A stretch of 64,000 bases of DNA from Bemisia tabaci (GCF_918797505.1 NC_092801.1:4526001-4590000), one strand, 5' to 3'. Positions 11,110 through 23,513 are shown, counted from the first letter of the stretch. Notes: generated by a model not told the origin, from the sequence alone. Translations and numbers: made by a program.

Positions 11110-13144
11110 TAAATCACTTTTCTTGGTAACACATGGTTTGCATCGACCCTTGAAATTTTTCAATGTTTTCTTTCACTCCATAACACTGATCTTTAAAACA
11201 GTAGACACAGTATACTTGAATATACAGTAAATTGTTGTAAGGTAAGACAAAACCTCCAGAAATTGATTAAAGAAATGACTTAACTTGCATTATACGTTGC
11301 AATGGTTTTAGCAATGTACACGAATGCAGAGTATACATAAATTTGCTCCAATGTTGATAAGAACTGTCTGGTTTTGAACATGTCAGCTGCAGATAAATCT
11401 TAAATATGAGCGAAGAATCACCAAAAATGCCTAATTTAAGCATCTTACGAGGGTTGCCGAGACGGTGAGTCTACCTATTTTGTAGCTCCTGAACAGAATT
11501 AAGTTGAGAATTTTTTTAAGAACGTCAAATAGCCATTTCTCTCAGCTTTTAAAAACCGGATTTATGTTTATTTAGTCTAATACAACTCTAAAAACTGACC
11601 TTCTCCAATTCTACAGCATCCCTGCGCTTGTACAAAATTGTGTTTAGGCTTATCGCACCAAGAGCTAATTCATCACTATGAAAATCGCCAAAAAATGACC
11701 GCATTTCCTTTGATGATTAGTGGTTCTGAGCAGTACTACATGAAAGGTTTTCTTTATAATTTGTCTTATCTTCGAGCCGATCTGCTGAAAGCCTTGCTGT
11801 ACTCAATAGCTTTCTCAGCAATAATCGTCAAGGAATATGTGTTAGGTGACAATCAAAAAGACATTGAGTAAAATCCAAAATTTTACAGTTGGTTACATAT
11901 AACAATTTTATATATTTAAAAACTGTCAAGTTGAAAATAAGTCAAAAGTTAGGTAAATGAAAATGAAAATTGAGGCAACCTCAAGGGTGGAAGCTTGTTA
12001 CAGCTAATTCACCTTCAACCCGGGTCTCCGTGGTAACGAAGATATAAAAGAAAAACGCATGGTCAACCTGTAAACCTATATGTGTGAATAAAGGCCTGTC
12101 TACATTAATATTATGAAGGTAATTGTTATTATGAATGAAGGTGGGAAAATGATTTTAAAGACTCAATCATAGATAGCCGTAGGAACCCAAGATGGGTGTG
12201 TGGGATTTCCATCCACTAAAAACCCCTCCGCTTGGAGTAAGCCAACTGAAAAAAAGATGCTTCTTTTAAAACCCTTGTTTCGAAACAAAAAAATGAGTAT
12301 TAAAATTTTTTTTGAAATTTTTCCAATTGGCTAACCCGAAGCCGACGCTACTCCTCTTCTTTGCTGCACTTCCGTCTTTTTGAGCCTTTTACTCAAAATA
12401 CGCACAGTATTAAAATATACACGATTATTTTCCTTTAAAATTAACAATTTTGGGGCAGGAAGCAAAAACTATTTGTTATTCTAGGAGATCTGTTTGATAA
12501 TCATAACGGAGCAACATTTTTCCAACACTGGAATCGCGCTGTTTCCTTCATGCTAGATGCAATCCCATTAACATTACGACCCGTTTTGAGGTCGTCTCTA
12601 CCTTGCGAAATGAACGCCGGGCAATAACGATATTAAAACTTGAGACTCCTTTCATCAAATGAAAACGACCACTCCTTACGCGTGGGCTCCGCATCAAAAG
12701 AAGTGCGTCACACGTTTCAAAAGCACGACAACCGAGGGATGGTTTTCAGTCAATTTTCGTACGCTTCAATCACAGAAGGTCGCGAGCCAAAACCTCCTTG
12801 AACCCTGGATTAAACGAGCCGATACGAACGGCAGGACTCATCTAGAAAGTCAAGTAGCGCGGTTTCGACATCGGACGCGAGGGGTGGTCAGCCACGCGGG
12901 AAACCGCCCTACAAGTTTACGAGGGGCTTTAAAAGCCAACCCGTGTTCGTGACAAACTTCGGGAGTGACCGACATACGTCTGACGGTTGACTGAGCTGCC
13001 TTGCTGAGTAAGAACAGCTCATCTCCGGTAAGAACCATTGGTAGATACGCGATTGTACCTGCGTGCGGTAGTTAATAACCAACGTGCGATTAAAACATTA
13101 TTCGCCGCAGAAGATCACTGAAAACGAGTATAGACAGCGCACCG
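11110..13144. other. No recognised gene
   Basis: A short open frame at 11638-11871 (YYMKGFLYNLSYLRADLLKA) has no recognised relatives. The segment 12640-13080 is noticeably richer in GC and has overlapping frames on both strands, but no motif. It may be a decayed insertion. Confidence 0.35.
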
Positions 13145-13407
13145 CTATACTACCGTGCTAAGGAAGAACGCCGTATGAACATTCGAGAGTTGCCAGATTT
13201 CCTTCAATTAAATGTTTATTTTATAGGAAAGTTATGAATATTTTCCCTTTATACGCTCAGAATGTTTAGTTAAAATTGTGAACTAAATTATCTGAAAAAT
13301 TGAGGGGAAATCATTCATAAATTTACCAGGAAATTTGCATTTTATCGAAGGAAATTTGGCAACGCCTGAAGGTTCGTACGGCGTTGTTCCTTGGCACGGC
13401 AGTATAG
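13145..13407. mobile_element. MITE family A, copy 2
   Basis: The inverted ends are the best preserved of this family: 'ctatactaccgtgctaagga' on the left and, inverted, 'ttggcacggcagtatag' on the right. The inner repeats are 'gagttgccagatttcctt' and 'ggaaatttggcaacgcc'. The interior is AT-rich and non-coding. Confidence 0.8.
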
Positions 13408-13895
13408 GTCGCGACCCCTGCGGTCACGGCGGGGGAGGGCGAAATCTTACTGTGTTATATACAATATCGTCGGTGAAACTACCAAACCACGTATCTCGGT
13501 TTGCGACGTCGCAGACTTCCTGTCATACTTTATTTTTTAAATGAAAAACTACTTAACGTCTAGTCTTGAAAATTTCTGTGATTTTTCCTCTTTGTGCGGA
13601 GAAAATTCTGTGAAAATTTCAAGGAATGATATTGATTTGGTCGACTTCAAAAAAATAAAATGCGAGCGTAGATTTTTAAACACCGCAAACGAGATACGTG
13701 GTTTGGTAGTTTCACCGTCGATATGTGAATCAGTGGCGAGGCGCGAAAGATCGATTATCGACATTTTACCGTTTGAATGTATGGTAAAGAGGTAAAATTG
13801 AGTGTGTACCTTTTCACCTAGCGTTTGTCTGTCTTCATAGAGCGTTCCTTAAGCGATATATCCTAAAACAGTTCTTTTCAGAGCTACCCCTTTAG

Positions 13896-14330
13896 GCCTC
13901 CCGGTCCTCCAAGTCCTTAAGAATTCCGTCTCCACGACAGCCTCTACCACCTCAACGTAGTCGTGGTCGTGGCCTGAGCCAACATTCAGTTGGTAACACC
14001 AGCGATCCAACTTATAGACGATTTCCAAGGGTAATCCCTTCGACATCATTCGAGTTAGTCTCACCCCCACCACAAACCTCTTCTTCATCCATTGGTCTGA
14101 TAGACCTCACAACGGACGATGGCAACCAATCCACCTCCAGTGAGTGTTCCTTCCGGACCGCCAACATCAGAGATGACAGTCAAGAAGGAGACCCCAATAG
14201 CGAAGAGCACCAACCTGCCTTTTCTAACACCGACCCGGCTATTGACGCTTGGACGCGTAGGACCCAATTACCTACCCGTCTCTCACGTCCTCAACATCGG
14301 CGCCCAAAATCTACTCCCCAACCTGACCTA
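13896..14330 (+). CDS. Unrecognised Ser/Pro/Arg-rich overlapping ORF
   Basis: From just after a TAG at about 13893 to a TAA at 14328-14330, one plus frame is open for about 144 codons. It encodes a basic, Ser/Pro-rich protein with an RG cluster (PPQRSRGRGLSQ), a poly-Ser stretch (PPPQTSSSS) and a polar Gln/Asn/Arg-rich end. It overlaps the next ORF by about 210 bp in another frame. Two long overlapping frames in one place are unusual for decayed DNA. The arrangement is reminiscent of virus or retroelement structural genes, but no family was recognised. Confidence 0.3.
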
Positions 14331-14530
14331 TAATGCTCTCGAAGTATTATGTAACGTAGCGCTTGAAATTACTCAAGCTGACTTCGTCAGAGTGTGGAAG
14401 ACCATCTTGCTCAAACGAGCACGAGATTGTTACGAGCGCTCACGATATGTTAGGCCCCCTAATTACGTTAGGATGGGATCTCTAATCCCAGTCCCGGCCC
14501 CATTAGGTGACCTTCTACAGTTGGTCTGGT
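14119..14530 (+). CDS. Unrecognised capsid/gag-like ORF, 5' part
   Basis: An ATG at 14119 opens a frame starting with a Pro/Ser/Lys-rich arm (NPPPVSVPSGPP). An ordered, helix-rich part follows, with 'YLPVSHVLNIGAQNLLPNL', 'ITQADFVRVWKTILLKRA' and 'RYVRPPNYVR'. A disordered basic arm followed by a helical core is the general layout of many nucleocapsid and gag proteins. A second ORF with a similar layout lies at 43954-44370. Around 14530 the frame passes without a stop into a LINE reverse-transcriptase tail, so the present ORF is a fusion of two elements. This is inference from layout only. Confidence 0.35.
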
Positions 14531-15345
14531 ATGGACATGTGCGAAGGATGGCAGATGATCGGTTGCCCAAGCAGGTCTTCGATTGGGTTCCTCCCGGAAG
14601 GCGACGGCGTGGACGTCCTGTGAAAGGTTGGCGACAAGGGGTGGAGGAGGAGATCATAAGGTGCCAATGGGCCTGTTGCAAACTTTTGCTAGAGCAAAAC
14701 TAAGAGTTGTTTCTTACAGATAATGCCCTAAAAATCACGATGAGCGCATCGGCAAAGTCTGAAATTCACTCATAACTTCACAATCTGCGTAAGAAATTTG
14801 CGGTTTTTTGAGCTTCCCGCTTCGAAAACGATACTACGGTACAGGTGAACATTTTGTTAGAGGAGTCGTTCCATTGGCGGCAATACTCATCATGGCCGAC
14901 GCCAGTCCGCCAAAACACGTGTGATGGGACGAGATAACACCTGAACAGGATTAAACCACATAACAATCGGCGTGTTTACGTTCATATTTTCCTCGCCCGC
15001 CTTAATTGACCTTGAACTCTCCTCGAATTACGCGAGGAACTGCGCAAGCGTCGGCCATGATGAATATTGCCGACGATGGAGCGACTCCTCTAACAAAATG
15101 TTCACCTGTGCAGTGGTATCGTTTTTGAAGCGGGAAGCTCAAAATAACGCAATTTTCTTACGCAGATTGTGAATTTATGAGTGCATTTCAGACTTTGCCG
15201 ATGCGCTCATCGTGATTTTTGAGGCATTATCTATAAGAAACAACTCTTCATTCTGCACTAGCAAAAGTTTGCAACAGGCCCATTGCCTGATGATCTCTGG
15301 GAGGATAGAGGGCAATGGCGTTTGGGCTTCGCAGAGCGCGAGGCG
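14531..15345 (+). pseudogene. LINE reverse-transcriptase C-terminus, split by a MITE
   Basis: The 14531-14664 part encodes the C-terminal signature of non-LTR ORF2 proteins: WYGHVRRMADDRLPKQVF, then GRRRRGRPVKGW. A MITE occupies 14665-15285. Beyond it the same protein resumes as 'LPDDLWEDRGQWRLGF', the usual D.WEDR..WR.G ending of these ORF2 proteins. The element therefore existed before the MITE landed in it. Only the last 70 or so residues are present. Confidence 0.7.
14665..15285. mobile_element. MITE family C, copy 1
   Basis: The whole 621-bp segment is one long palindrome. It begins CAATGGGCCTGTTGCAAACT and ends with the exact inverse, AGTTTGCAACAGGCCCATTG apart from a few bases. Matching inner arms include 'cttcccgcttcgaaaacgat' and its near-inverse. 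It interrupts a LINE tail. A related element with the same 16-bp end is at 52068-52698. A 3-bp GCC on both sides could be a target duplication. Confidence 0.8.
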
Positions 15346-15365
15346 GCGCTGCAAAAGCGGCTTTA

Positions 15366-15495
15366 TGTAAGTGTATGAATGGTAAAGGATCGATTATTAA
15401 GGTGTCCCTTGCGGACCTCCTGTTTATAGATCATTTTCCATATGTTAAGATGGTATACTAATCGATATATCGCAATGAACCCCACGCCACTGGTT
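15366..15495. mobile_element. Partial element related to MITE family H
   Basis: The stretch 'aaaggatcgattattaaggtg ... aatcgatatatcgcaatgaa' followed by 'ccccacgccactgg' matches the family H element at 42357-42519, with a degenerate left end. Confidence 0.45.
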
Positions 15496-15629
15496 TCATG
15501 ACGCGAGGAACGCCAGCCATAGTTGGAATTACTCTTTGTGATACGGTGATCGCTAAAGATAAATTGGACGTTTTTACGCTAAACGGAACTAAAGACGCGA
15601 GTAGGAAAGATGGGGTAAGCTCTAGAGAG

Positions 15630-15840
15630 TGCCCTCAAGAATGCCTGTGCAAAGTTTCAGACTTCCGGCGCAATTTTTCGGCGAGATATGAACTGAAAAC
15701 CATGTTATTTGTAAAAACAGCGGATGTAAGAATCCACTGTTTTCCCCAGCCGGCGCGGCAGGATACTGTGGAGATTCGAACCCACTTGCGATAACTGCCC
15801 GCCCACCGACCATGGGCTGTAGCTGACGAACGCTATTACG
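15630..15840 (-). repeat. Dispersed SINE-like repeat with Pol III B-box
   Basis: On the minus strand a B-box-like GTGGGTTCGAATCTCCAC (about 15768-15785) follows a possible tRNA-like head. The body, on the plus strand 'gaatgcctgtgcaaagtttc' then 'cagacttccggcg' then 'aaaaccatgttatttgtaaa', recurs almost unchanged at 63905-64000. A repeated body next to a B-box suggests a tRNA-derived SINE. The A-box is not convincing. Confidence 0.4.
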
Positions 15841-15884
15841 TTGTATACGAACGGATCCTTAAGAGAAATTTCCGTAGCGCATAT

Positions 15885-17350
15885 CCAAAAAAACAAAAAT
15901 GTGATTTTTGTACAAAATTTCGGCCCAATCCAAAAAAATGTCACTAATTACCAAAAACAAAAAAAAAACAAAAAAAAAACCAGGCACCCAAAAATATGAT
16001 GGCAGTACCGTTTGGATTCATCATATAAAAGGAAATGATATCAAAACGGCCCAATTTTCTCTTTCATGCCCATGCAATATACCAAACACCCCAACTTTTT
16101 TCACAAAAAAAAAAAATAAATAAATACCTATAAGGTATGATGACCTGAACACGTTTATTGGATCCATCGCTTTAAAGGAGTATGATATTAAATCGGCCCA
16201 ACTTCTCTGAAATATGCCCATCTCGGATCAATAATTTTTTTGAGACCTTCCGACTCATCGCTGAGGAGACACTGATCATTACTTGACCCTTAGTATATGT
16301 CCTTGTTTAGATGTCAAAGAGTTCCTTATGAGAACTGTAATGAATTTTTTTTCTTTGAAGAGATAAAATCAAAAAATCGTCATAAAATTGAAAAAAAAAT
16401 TCGAAGAAAAAAAAAGGAATGGGCCGGCCGGCCGTACATACAAGTGGTAGATAATATAGGGTGATTATCGTCTCTCTTTCACATATACATGAACAAGTAT
16501 CATCGTCAAAAGGAGGATCAGTCCTTCTTGAAATCGTCATTGAAAGATAGACTGAAAGATATTCACACATGAGTGAACAACTTAACAACTTTCAAGCAAT
16601 GCCATATTCTTTGTTTGTTTCTGATAGAAGGCCTTACAAACTACTGAACCTTGGCGTATTATTGCGAATATTATGTGCCTCCTACTTACAATGCTTCTTT
16701 CTTAGCAACTTCATGGATGTTGGCAAGACCGGGTCGGTCACCCATGCCAAAATGTTGGGGCATACCAATGTATCTACATTTCCCCCCTTTTTTTTGTACG
16801 TGCCGGCCGGCCCATTCCTTTTTTTTTCTTCGAATTTTTTTTTCAATTTTTATGACGATTTTTTGATTTTATCTCTTCAAAGAAAAAAAATTCATTACAG
16901 TTCTCATAAGGAACTCTTTGACATCTAAACAAGGACATATACTAAGGGTCAAGTAATGATCAGTGTCTCCTCAGCGATGAGTCGGAAGGTCTCAAAAAAA
17001 TTATTGATCCGAGATGGGCATATTTCAGAGAAGTTGGGCCGATTTAATATCATACTCCTTTAAAGCGATGGATCCAATAAACGTGTTCAGGTCATCATAC
17101 CTTATAGGTATTTATTTATTTTTTTTTTTTGTGAAAAAAGTTGGGGTGTTTGGTATATTGCATGGGCATGAAAGAGAAAATTGGGCCGTTTTGATATCAT
17201 TTCCTTTTATATGATGAATCCAAACGGTACTGCCATCATATTTTTGGGTGCCTGGTTTTTTTTTTGTTTTTTTTTTTGTTTTTGGTAATTAGTGACATTT
17301 TTTGGATTGGGCCGAAATTTTGTACAAAAATCACATTTTTGTTTTTTTGG
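15885..17350. mobile_element. 1.47-kb foldback element with about 550-bp inverted arms
   Basis: The left arm (15885-16436) and right arm (about 16800-17350) are near-perfect inverse copies. Both contain the same 66-codon open frame in opposite orientation, and both contain 'gggccgaaattttgtac' or its inverse. The inner edges carry the palindrome 'ggccggccgg'. The outer ends are 'ccaaaaaaacaaaaatgtga' and its inverse. The unique centre (about 360 bp) has no recognised coding motif. This is a foldback-type or large MITE element; near identity of the arms suggests recent origin or conversion. Confidence 0.85.
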
Positions 17351-18540
17351 AAGGATATCACGTATTTTTGGTATGACTTCTACGAAGTATCAGGCAAAGA
17401 GAGTTCCCATTTTAAATTTAAAAGTTGTTCCCGCGGGCGCGAGGCAGAGAGGAAACGACTCCCCCCCCCCCCCCCCCCCCCCACCCCCTCGAAAGCGGCC
17501 CACCTTTTTTTAAGGAATTTCGTTCAAACCGCATGTCAATAATCTGTAATCGTTCTCGAGACATCAGTAAGGAAGGATCCATATTTTTGGCACACCCTGT
17601 ACGTCACAGAAAAAAAACCGCAGGTCAGTATTGAAATCGTGACAAAGTTGGGTCACTTGACGTAATGCCTAATTCTCATTGGCTACGAACGATAGAAACT
17701 ACAGTAAAGCGCATTGACTTATAATGCAATCTAGGTCGCGCGGTAGGTAAGACAGCTAGCGGGGTAAATCAGGGTGAAGACGCGCCTTCCGCTTAGTGGA
17801 TACATCCGGATATACGAACGAAAAGTACCCGTATCAGGCAACGGCACTGGCATGACAGGCATTTCCATTGTCTCGGTCTCGGACTTGCTGGGTGTTGCTG
17901 AGTTGCCTATCGTCCCGCCTGAAGGGACTCTAGTCTCGCCGAAATTTCCTAATGCGCAGTCTAAGCCATAGATAGTGCATAGAGAGGTTATGATAATGAT
18001 AATGTTATTGTTTCGATTGGAAATTTTGAATCGGGTTTGAGCATAATAGCATTGCAATTTCAATTTCTCCTGGCCCCTGTCTCTTTTTCTATGTCATATT
18101 ATTTCTGAAATTAATAACAATATAACTTCTTGAATGGTTTTCTCATTGTACACACGAAACATTTTCAATTTTATGCTGCCCCGAGGAATAATACTTCCAA
18201 ATGTGACCATTCTTGATTTTGCATGAAACTTCTCTCTCTAGGTACCTTTTTCGTTGTGAGTGAGTTTTCTTTTATGATTCTCTGATTACTGAGGGCACAA
18301 TGCTTGGGCACAATGTGCCTGAAACGAAAAGTTGCTACTTACTTGTTTACTATGTGCATTCCTATCCAGACATCATATGAAATCATCTTGGTACTTGCGT
18401 TAAATGTTTCTGTTCATAAGGAGATGGTATACATTAAACTTTAGTTGTGATGGCATAAATTTTCTCAACTGCATGCTGATTATTGAAACTATGTCAGTAC
18501 GACAAGGCAAGACAGCCCTATCTTAACCGTGCAATATATC
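17351..18540. other. No recognised gene; poly-C tract at 17460-17482
   Basis: A run of about 22 C followed by 'accccctcg' lies beside GC-rich DNA. Open frames at 17731-18063 (minus) and 17774-17971 (plus) overlap each other and show no family motif. Confidence 0.4.
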
Positions 18541-20400
18541 GCATTTCGATCTCTTATCAGACTGCTTCAAACTTTCAATAATCGGCCTGCTGCAATGAAA
18601 TCCTTTTATAGCTTTCATCATTATGATTCTCCATTTGGCCATTCTGGTCAACTAGAGTCCACAAAGACACATTGACTTTAAACGCGCAACAGGGTGAAAG
18701 GGAGAGTGCCAGTTTAACTAATAATGGGTTTATTTTCAATGATAAAATTAACCAGTCTATTTACTGTCACACCTTCAAAGTGGGTGAATGTGTCAGGCAA
18801 GAACCCTGATAATCAACAACTTCAGAGCTGCTCTTAATATAGGACTTCTATGTAATGTTCCATCTCCTGTGTACAGTAGGCACAAAACCAGGATTTACAT
18901 TAGAGGCATCACCTGTGTTAAGGGATACCTTTTATGTCTTACATTATTCAACATTTTTTTTTTGGATTCTTGGAACTAATGATAGAATGCAAGCTAAATT
19001 CTGCAGCTCAGTGCAGGACCTCTATCATTTACGCTGCTTATACCTAGTTATGCCTGCCAGGTCCTTTGACCATTCGAATCGCAATTTCTCCAAGCTCCAA
19101 TTTCCTTATCGGTAATAACATTGCAAACGCGTGATACCGTCTCATAAAGACAGTAAGCAAAGTAAGTATTTATCAATATTTTTAGTTTTATGAGAGATGT
19201 CTCTAAAGCTATGGCATTCTGTATCTTAAGAAATGTGACCAGTTCACTCGTCATTGGAAAAGATAAACAGTAAAAGTTGATGCTTCTGCAAGCAAAAATT
19301 ACAGTTACCACAACTGAAATTTCGATCTCAATAGCATGAATCTTCTGAACTGTAATGAAACAGTTTGATAACATTTCATTTTCAGGAGCCTTTAGCTGCC
19401 AATGCTGGTCATACAGAGTCAACAGCGATTGAGTTTCAGTGCGTTATCAGGGTACAACAGAGAATACCACTTTAATTTTTGGTTTTCCTTTCAATAACAT
19501 TTAATTTTTATGAGTCTGTATCTGCCAATTCTGGTCATGCAGAGTCGGCTGCGATTGAGTTTCAACACACTATCAGGGTAAAACGCAGAATACAATTTTG
19601 CTTCTTGGTTTTACTTTCAAGGATGGTAAAAACAGTCCATTCTCTGTCACACCTTCAGGCATGAACTTTTCAGCTAAGGACTCAAATAAATGACAATTTA
19701 GGAGCCACTTGTCATGTATGGTTCTTCTGTATTAGTCCGTCCCTTTCATACCGTAGACCGAGAACCAAAGGTTAAAGTATAAATATCACCTATATTCAAG
19801 GCTTAATTTTATATCCTATGCTATGTGATCCCTCTCATACGATTCTATCGAACGAATGAATCTGCCGGTAAGTTAATTATGTGGAGCACCATCATATCTA
19901 TGCTGGGAATTGCCAGGGAGATTCTGCAACCATCCGATTAAGGTAACTCTCACATCAATACAGTGACAGGTAAAGTAAGCAGGTATTTATGAGAGATTTC
20001 TCAACTTGGGCATTCAATGCCCACTTTCCGTCAAAGAAGATGCTCTGTTGATATGCTGTTGCAGCCAAAAATATTTATCACAACTAATATTTTTAGTCGC
20101 CTCAGTCTCAATCGATAGCTTTCATTATTCTGCCAGTTCTGGCTATCCAAAGTCCACATCTAATGAGTTTTAACTCACTTTCAGGGTGTGCCAGAGAATT
20201 AATTCTTGTATCCATTTTCCGTGCTAAATGAACCAGCTAATTTTCTGTCGCACTCTCATAGTGGGTAAATTTGCCAGGCGAGGACTCAGATAATCTAGAG
20301 GTCAGGCGGCACTGATGTATTATATCGAACAGCTGCTCTGTATTATCTCCTATATGTAGTAAGCAGTGACGGCAAATTTGCGTCACCAGGTACTGCAAAT
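18540..20400. repeat. Degenerate tandem repeats of several hundred bp
   Basis: The same ordered phrases recur with divergence near 18.6, 19.35, 19.5 and 20.1 kb. They are 'tctgccaattctggtca' or similar, 'agagtc(c/g)..', 'gagttt(c/t)aac..', 'atcagggt' and 'acagtc..tttctgtcacacctt'. Units are about 170-750 bp apart. No gene is visible. Confidence 0.45.
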
Positions 20401-22020
20401 TTTAGCTGATGTGTAGAGAGGTTGTCACCAAGGTTATCCTGCACTAGTTATAGCATCTCAATTTTATCAAACCAATGAAATAGCAGTATAGATACATACC
20501 TTCTGCACAGGTCAATATGATAGACCTTGATTTGAAGAATTTTATCCAAACACAGGCTTTGACGATTCAATCGACTTCTGACCCAGAATCGAAGAGACTT
20601 GATAATAATCAAATTAAAGCTAATGCTTGAAGTCAAGTATCTTTGATTTTGTGACATTGAGTTGATTTCATTGAAGTGGTTTTGTTTCAGTGAAGCGTAG
20701 CTTCTTTAGGTGAACACATAACCAAGACTGACGGGTGAATGCATTTACCGGTTATCCATTATGAAGCATCCCAAGTCTATGAAAACATACAGGCTTTAGG
20801 CACCAGTTGCATGATACACTGAGAAAACACACATCAACTCCTGAAAATGTAGGCTGCCTAGCTGCTAGCAAAATTTTAGTAGAAAGTGGAAACGCAGAAT
20901 CATTCCCACCGATTGAGATCCCAGACACACATCATCGTATTGAGGGAAAGGATGATTTTCTGGTGGAAAGTTGCTGAATCTGATTAACGAGAAATAGTAT
21001 CTAGGACTCACTATAGTGGGATATCATAAATCATTCATGAACAATTACTTGAAAAGATCACTAGATCAGGGCCGCTGGGAAGAAATGGCAGGTTGATCCG
21101 AGTACTTACAGTGACAACTAAATTTATCAAGGGTGCGGGAATCATAAAAGGGTTATATAGAAATGGATCCAGTTATATTCGGCTAGGATAAAATAGATAG
21201 AAACATACATCGATTAATCCATCTTATTTTTATTATTTAAATATTGAAAACAGTAATGACATAAACATAACCTGAAATTTAACTTCTGGAGTCGGCGCTC
21301 ACCATCCATCGCGCGGTTCTACAAGTTGTTTTCAAATTCTGACTGTTTTGAAAAATTGAAGGACCCGCTCCTTCTTTCAATAAATTCTCCTTTCGACGCC
21401 CATATAAGTCCGCAAACTTTCCGAAAGGCACATCCTGGGAGTCTACAGATTTGAATCATACCTAGTTTAATGGATTTTATGCTACCCTTACCTCCACAGC
21501 CCTAGGGACCGATCGACATTCAAATCGTCAGAAAACGGGTTAATTATTAAATTGTTCTTCTTTATACGCCATCTATTTCAAATTTCCAAAAAATCATATT
21601 TAGTTTATGTGACGCTGATTCAAAATATCTATACTTGTATGGGGTTTTTTTCTACGGTATAGCTGTAATGTCAGTTGAACTAAACACGATGGTCTCTCCC
21701 GCGACCGAACGTTTCGCGGGCCCCGTATCTGCTCAACAATTCCATCAGTGTCAGCTTTTGGGGTCCATGTCGTCAAAAACGATCGTCAAGTTTTGGGGTC
21801 CAAAATTTGTCGTTAAAGTTTAATAACTTTTTTAATATTTAACTAAACTTAAAAAGGGTGGGCATTACGAGTAGAGCTGAGCATACTCTACCCAAATATT
21901 ATAGGGTTTTTGGGGTTTACTCTCCGACTTAATTAGTAGGAGAGCTTAATGGACCGCAAACCGTGCAGAAAAGCCCGGTCGCGTTGTTTCGTGTAAAACT
22001 AGTTAGGCAGCAGCCACCCG

Positions 22021-22056
<36 letters not shown>

Positions 22057-22440
22057 GGTCGTCATTTTTTAGAGGGAGTTTTTTAGGATTGGGCCGGGGT
22101 GGCTACCGCCACCTAGAATTACTTAACCTGGACACGAACAGCTGATCCAGCGCGCCAATTCGAACAATTTCATGTAAGGATTACACGGCGGGCTTTTCGA
22201 ATTCAGAGTGCTGAAACCTCATGATGTCACTTTTTGAATTTGAAATCCCTAACGAATGAATGAACCCCAGCTGCTGAAACGTGGATGCGCAGAAGGGATG
22301 CGTAGTCAAGGGTATGTTCCGTTCACTTTAGGCTTCCTGTAACTGCCATTCCGTTACTGAAACATAGTTCTGCACGGAATAAGGAAACGTTTTCCTTACG
22401 AGAGTAATTTATTGTTAGTGTAAAGGAATTATTTCTCTTT
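20400..22440. other. No recognised gene; poly-T at 22023-22055
   Basis: Short frames at 20448-20657 (minus) and 21635-21823 (plus) have no recognised features. The 33-nt T run is the only sequence-level oddity. It could be the A-tail of a minus-strand retroposon. Confidence 0.4.
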
Positions 22441-22451
22441 TCTACAATACC

Positions 22452-22700
22452 ATGGCATCCTTAGCAATACTCACTTGTCTGAAGGAACTAATCGTTGCGA
22501 GTGAATATTACGACAGGCGGTTTCTCCTGAAAGACGTGGAACTGGTCTTCAAGACGTATGGTGTGTCAATATCTACCTGGGACGACGTCGTCAGCTTCTG
22601 TAGATTACTTCCGGAGGTGCAGAGCGAGCGATCGACGTTTGACAACCAGGAGATGGTTATACTCACAGCAGTTCTGGGTTTCAGCACGAAGCAAGCGTAA
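22452..22700 (+). CDS. Small unrecognised ORF, 82 aa
   Basis: An ATG in good context (accATGG) opens an 82-codon frame with protein-like composition: 'ILTCLKELIVASEYYDRRF', 'ELVFKTYGVSISTWDDVVSF', then a stop at 22698. It looks like a small helical domain. It could be an exon or an element-encoded protein. No donor is needed, as it ends in its own stop. I do not recognise it. Confidence 0.3.
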   Translation: MASLAILTCLKELIVASEYYDRRFLLKDVELVFKTYGVSISTWDDVVSFCRLLPEVQSERSTFDNQEMVILTAVLGFSTKQA

Positions 22701-23055
22701 AAAAGTGTTTTCGGTAAAAATAGCGGATGTCACCTTTTTTTCAAATCGCTGTTAATACTTCAGTTTTTCACGTACATAGATCGTAAAGCGTGTGTTTTTT
22801 ACCGGAAGAGTTGCTCTTCATGAAAATCTTCATGAAAATCTTTATGAGAATCCTCTCGGTTCTACGGGCGGAAAAGTGCAAAGCTGCAAAAACTTCAAAC
22901 ACGATTTTCTCACAATGTGAAAACTCGACATCCGCTATTGTTACAGGTAAGTCATCAAATACGGAAATTAGGGACTAAGGCCCCAACAAATACAACCGGA
23001 ATTGGGAAGGGCAAATGCACACTTGAAGGATGTTGAACTGCAAAGAGATGTATTC

Positions 23056-23309
23056 AACGCTGCATTAATCAGAATGGAACCAAGGAACATCGGCTTTCGC
23101 CAAATTTAATTTCACAATTTAATTTTTTACATGAAAACGGTAGCGCAGATTTTAGTGCAAATCTCAGTAAATTTTCTGTATAGCTCAAGAAAATTCTTCA
23201 AACATTTTCTAAAGAAATCCGCACGAACGTTCTCTTGAAAAAATTAAATTGCCGAGTTAAATTAGAAAATAGCTGATGTGGCTTTGTTCCTTTCAGCTAA
23301 ACGCGATCC
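23056..23309. mobile_element. MITE family B, copy 2
   Basis: It has the same ends as the 2826-3073 element ('aatggaaccaaggaacatc' and 'gatgtggctttgttccttt') and the same AT-rich interior (ttttttacatgaaaac). It lies in the MCTP intron just downstream of the 23.5-kb exon. Confidence 0.7.
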
Positions 23310-23513
23310 GAAGAGGCTAATTCGGCTCGTCGAAGATGCCAGTCCAGGTGATCAGCCTGAAGTCTGAAGGGGTTGAAAGTGTTGATCCAGGCAATTTCGT
23401 TAAGATCATTTGACGATGCCGAATGTCGCGATAGCTTTTATTTCTAGCGTCGAGTTTTATGGTGGATCTTCTACCATTATAAGTGCAGTTGTACTAAATT
23501 GTACTGAACTTAC

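Noticed and set aside
13549..13795. Overlapping small frames on both strands near 13.6 kb
   Set aside because: They are short, mutually antisense, and lack motifs or splice support.
16021..17214. Two identical 66-residue frames on opposite strands
   Set aside because: They are the same arm sequence of the foldback element read twice, ending in homopolymer-coded Phe/Lys runs.
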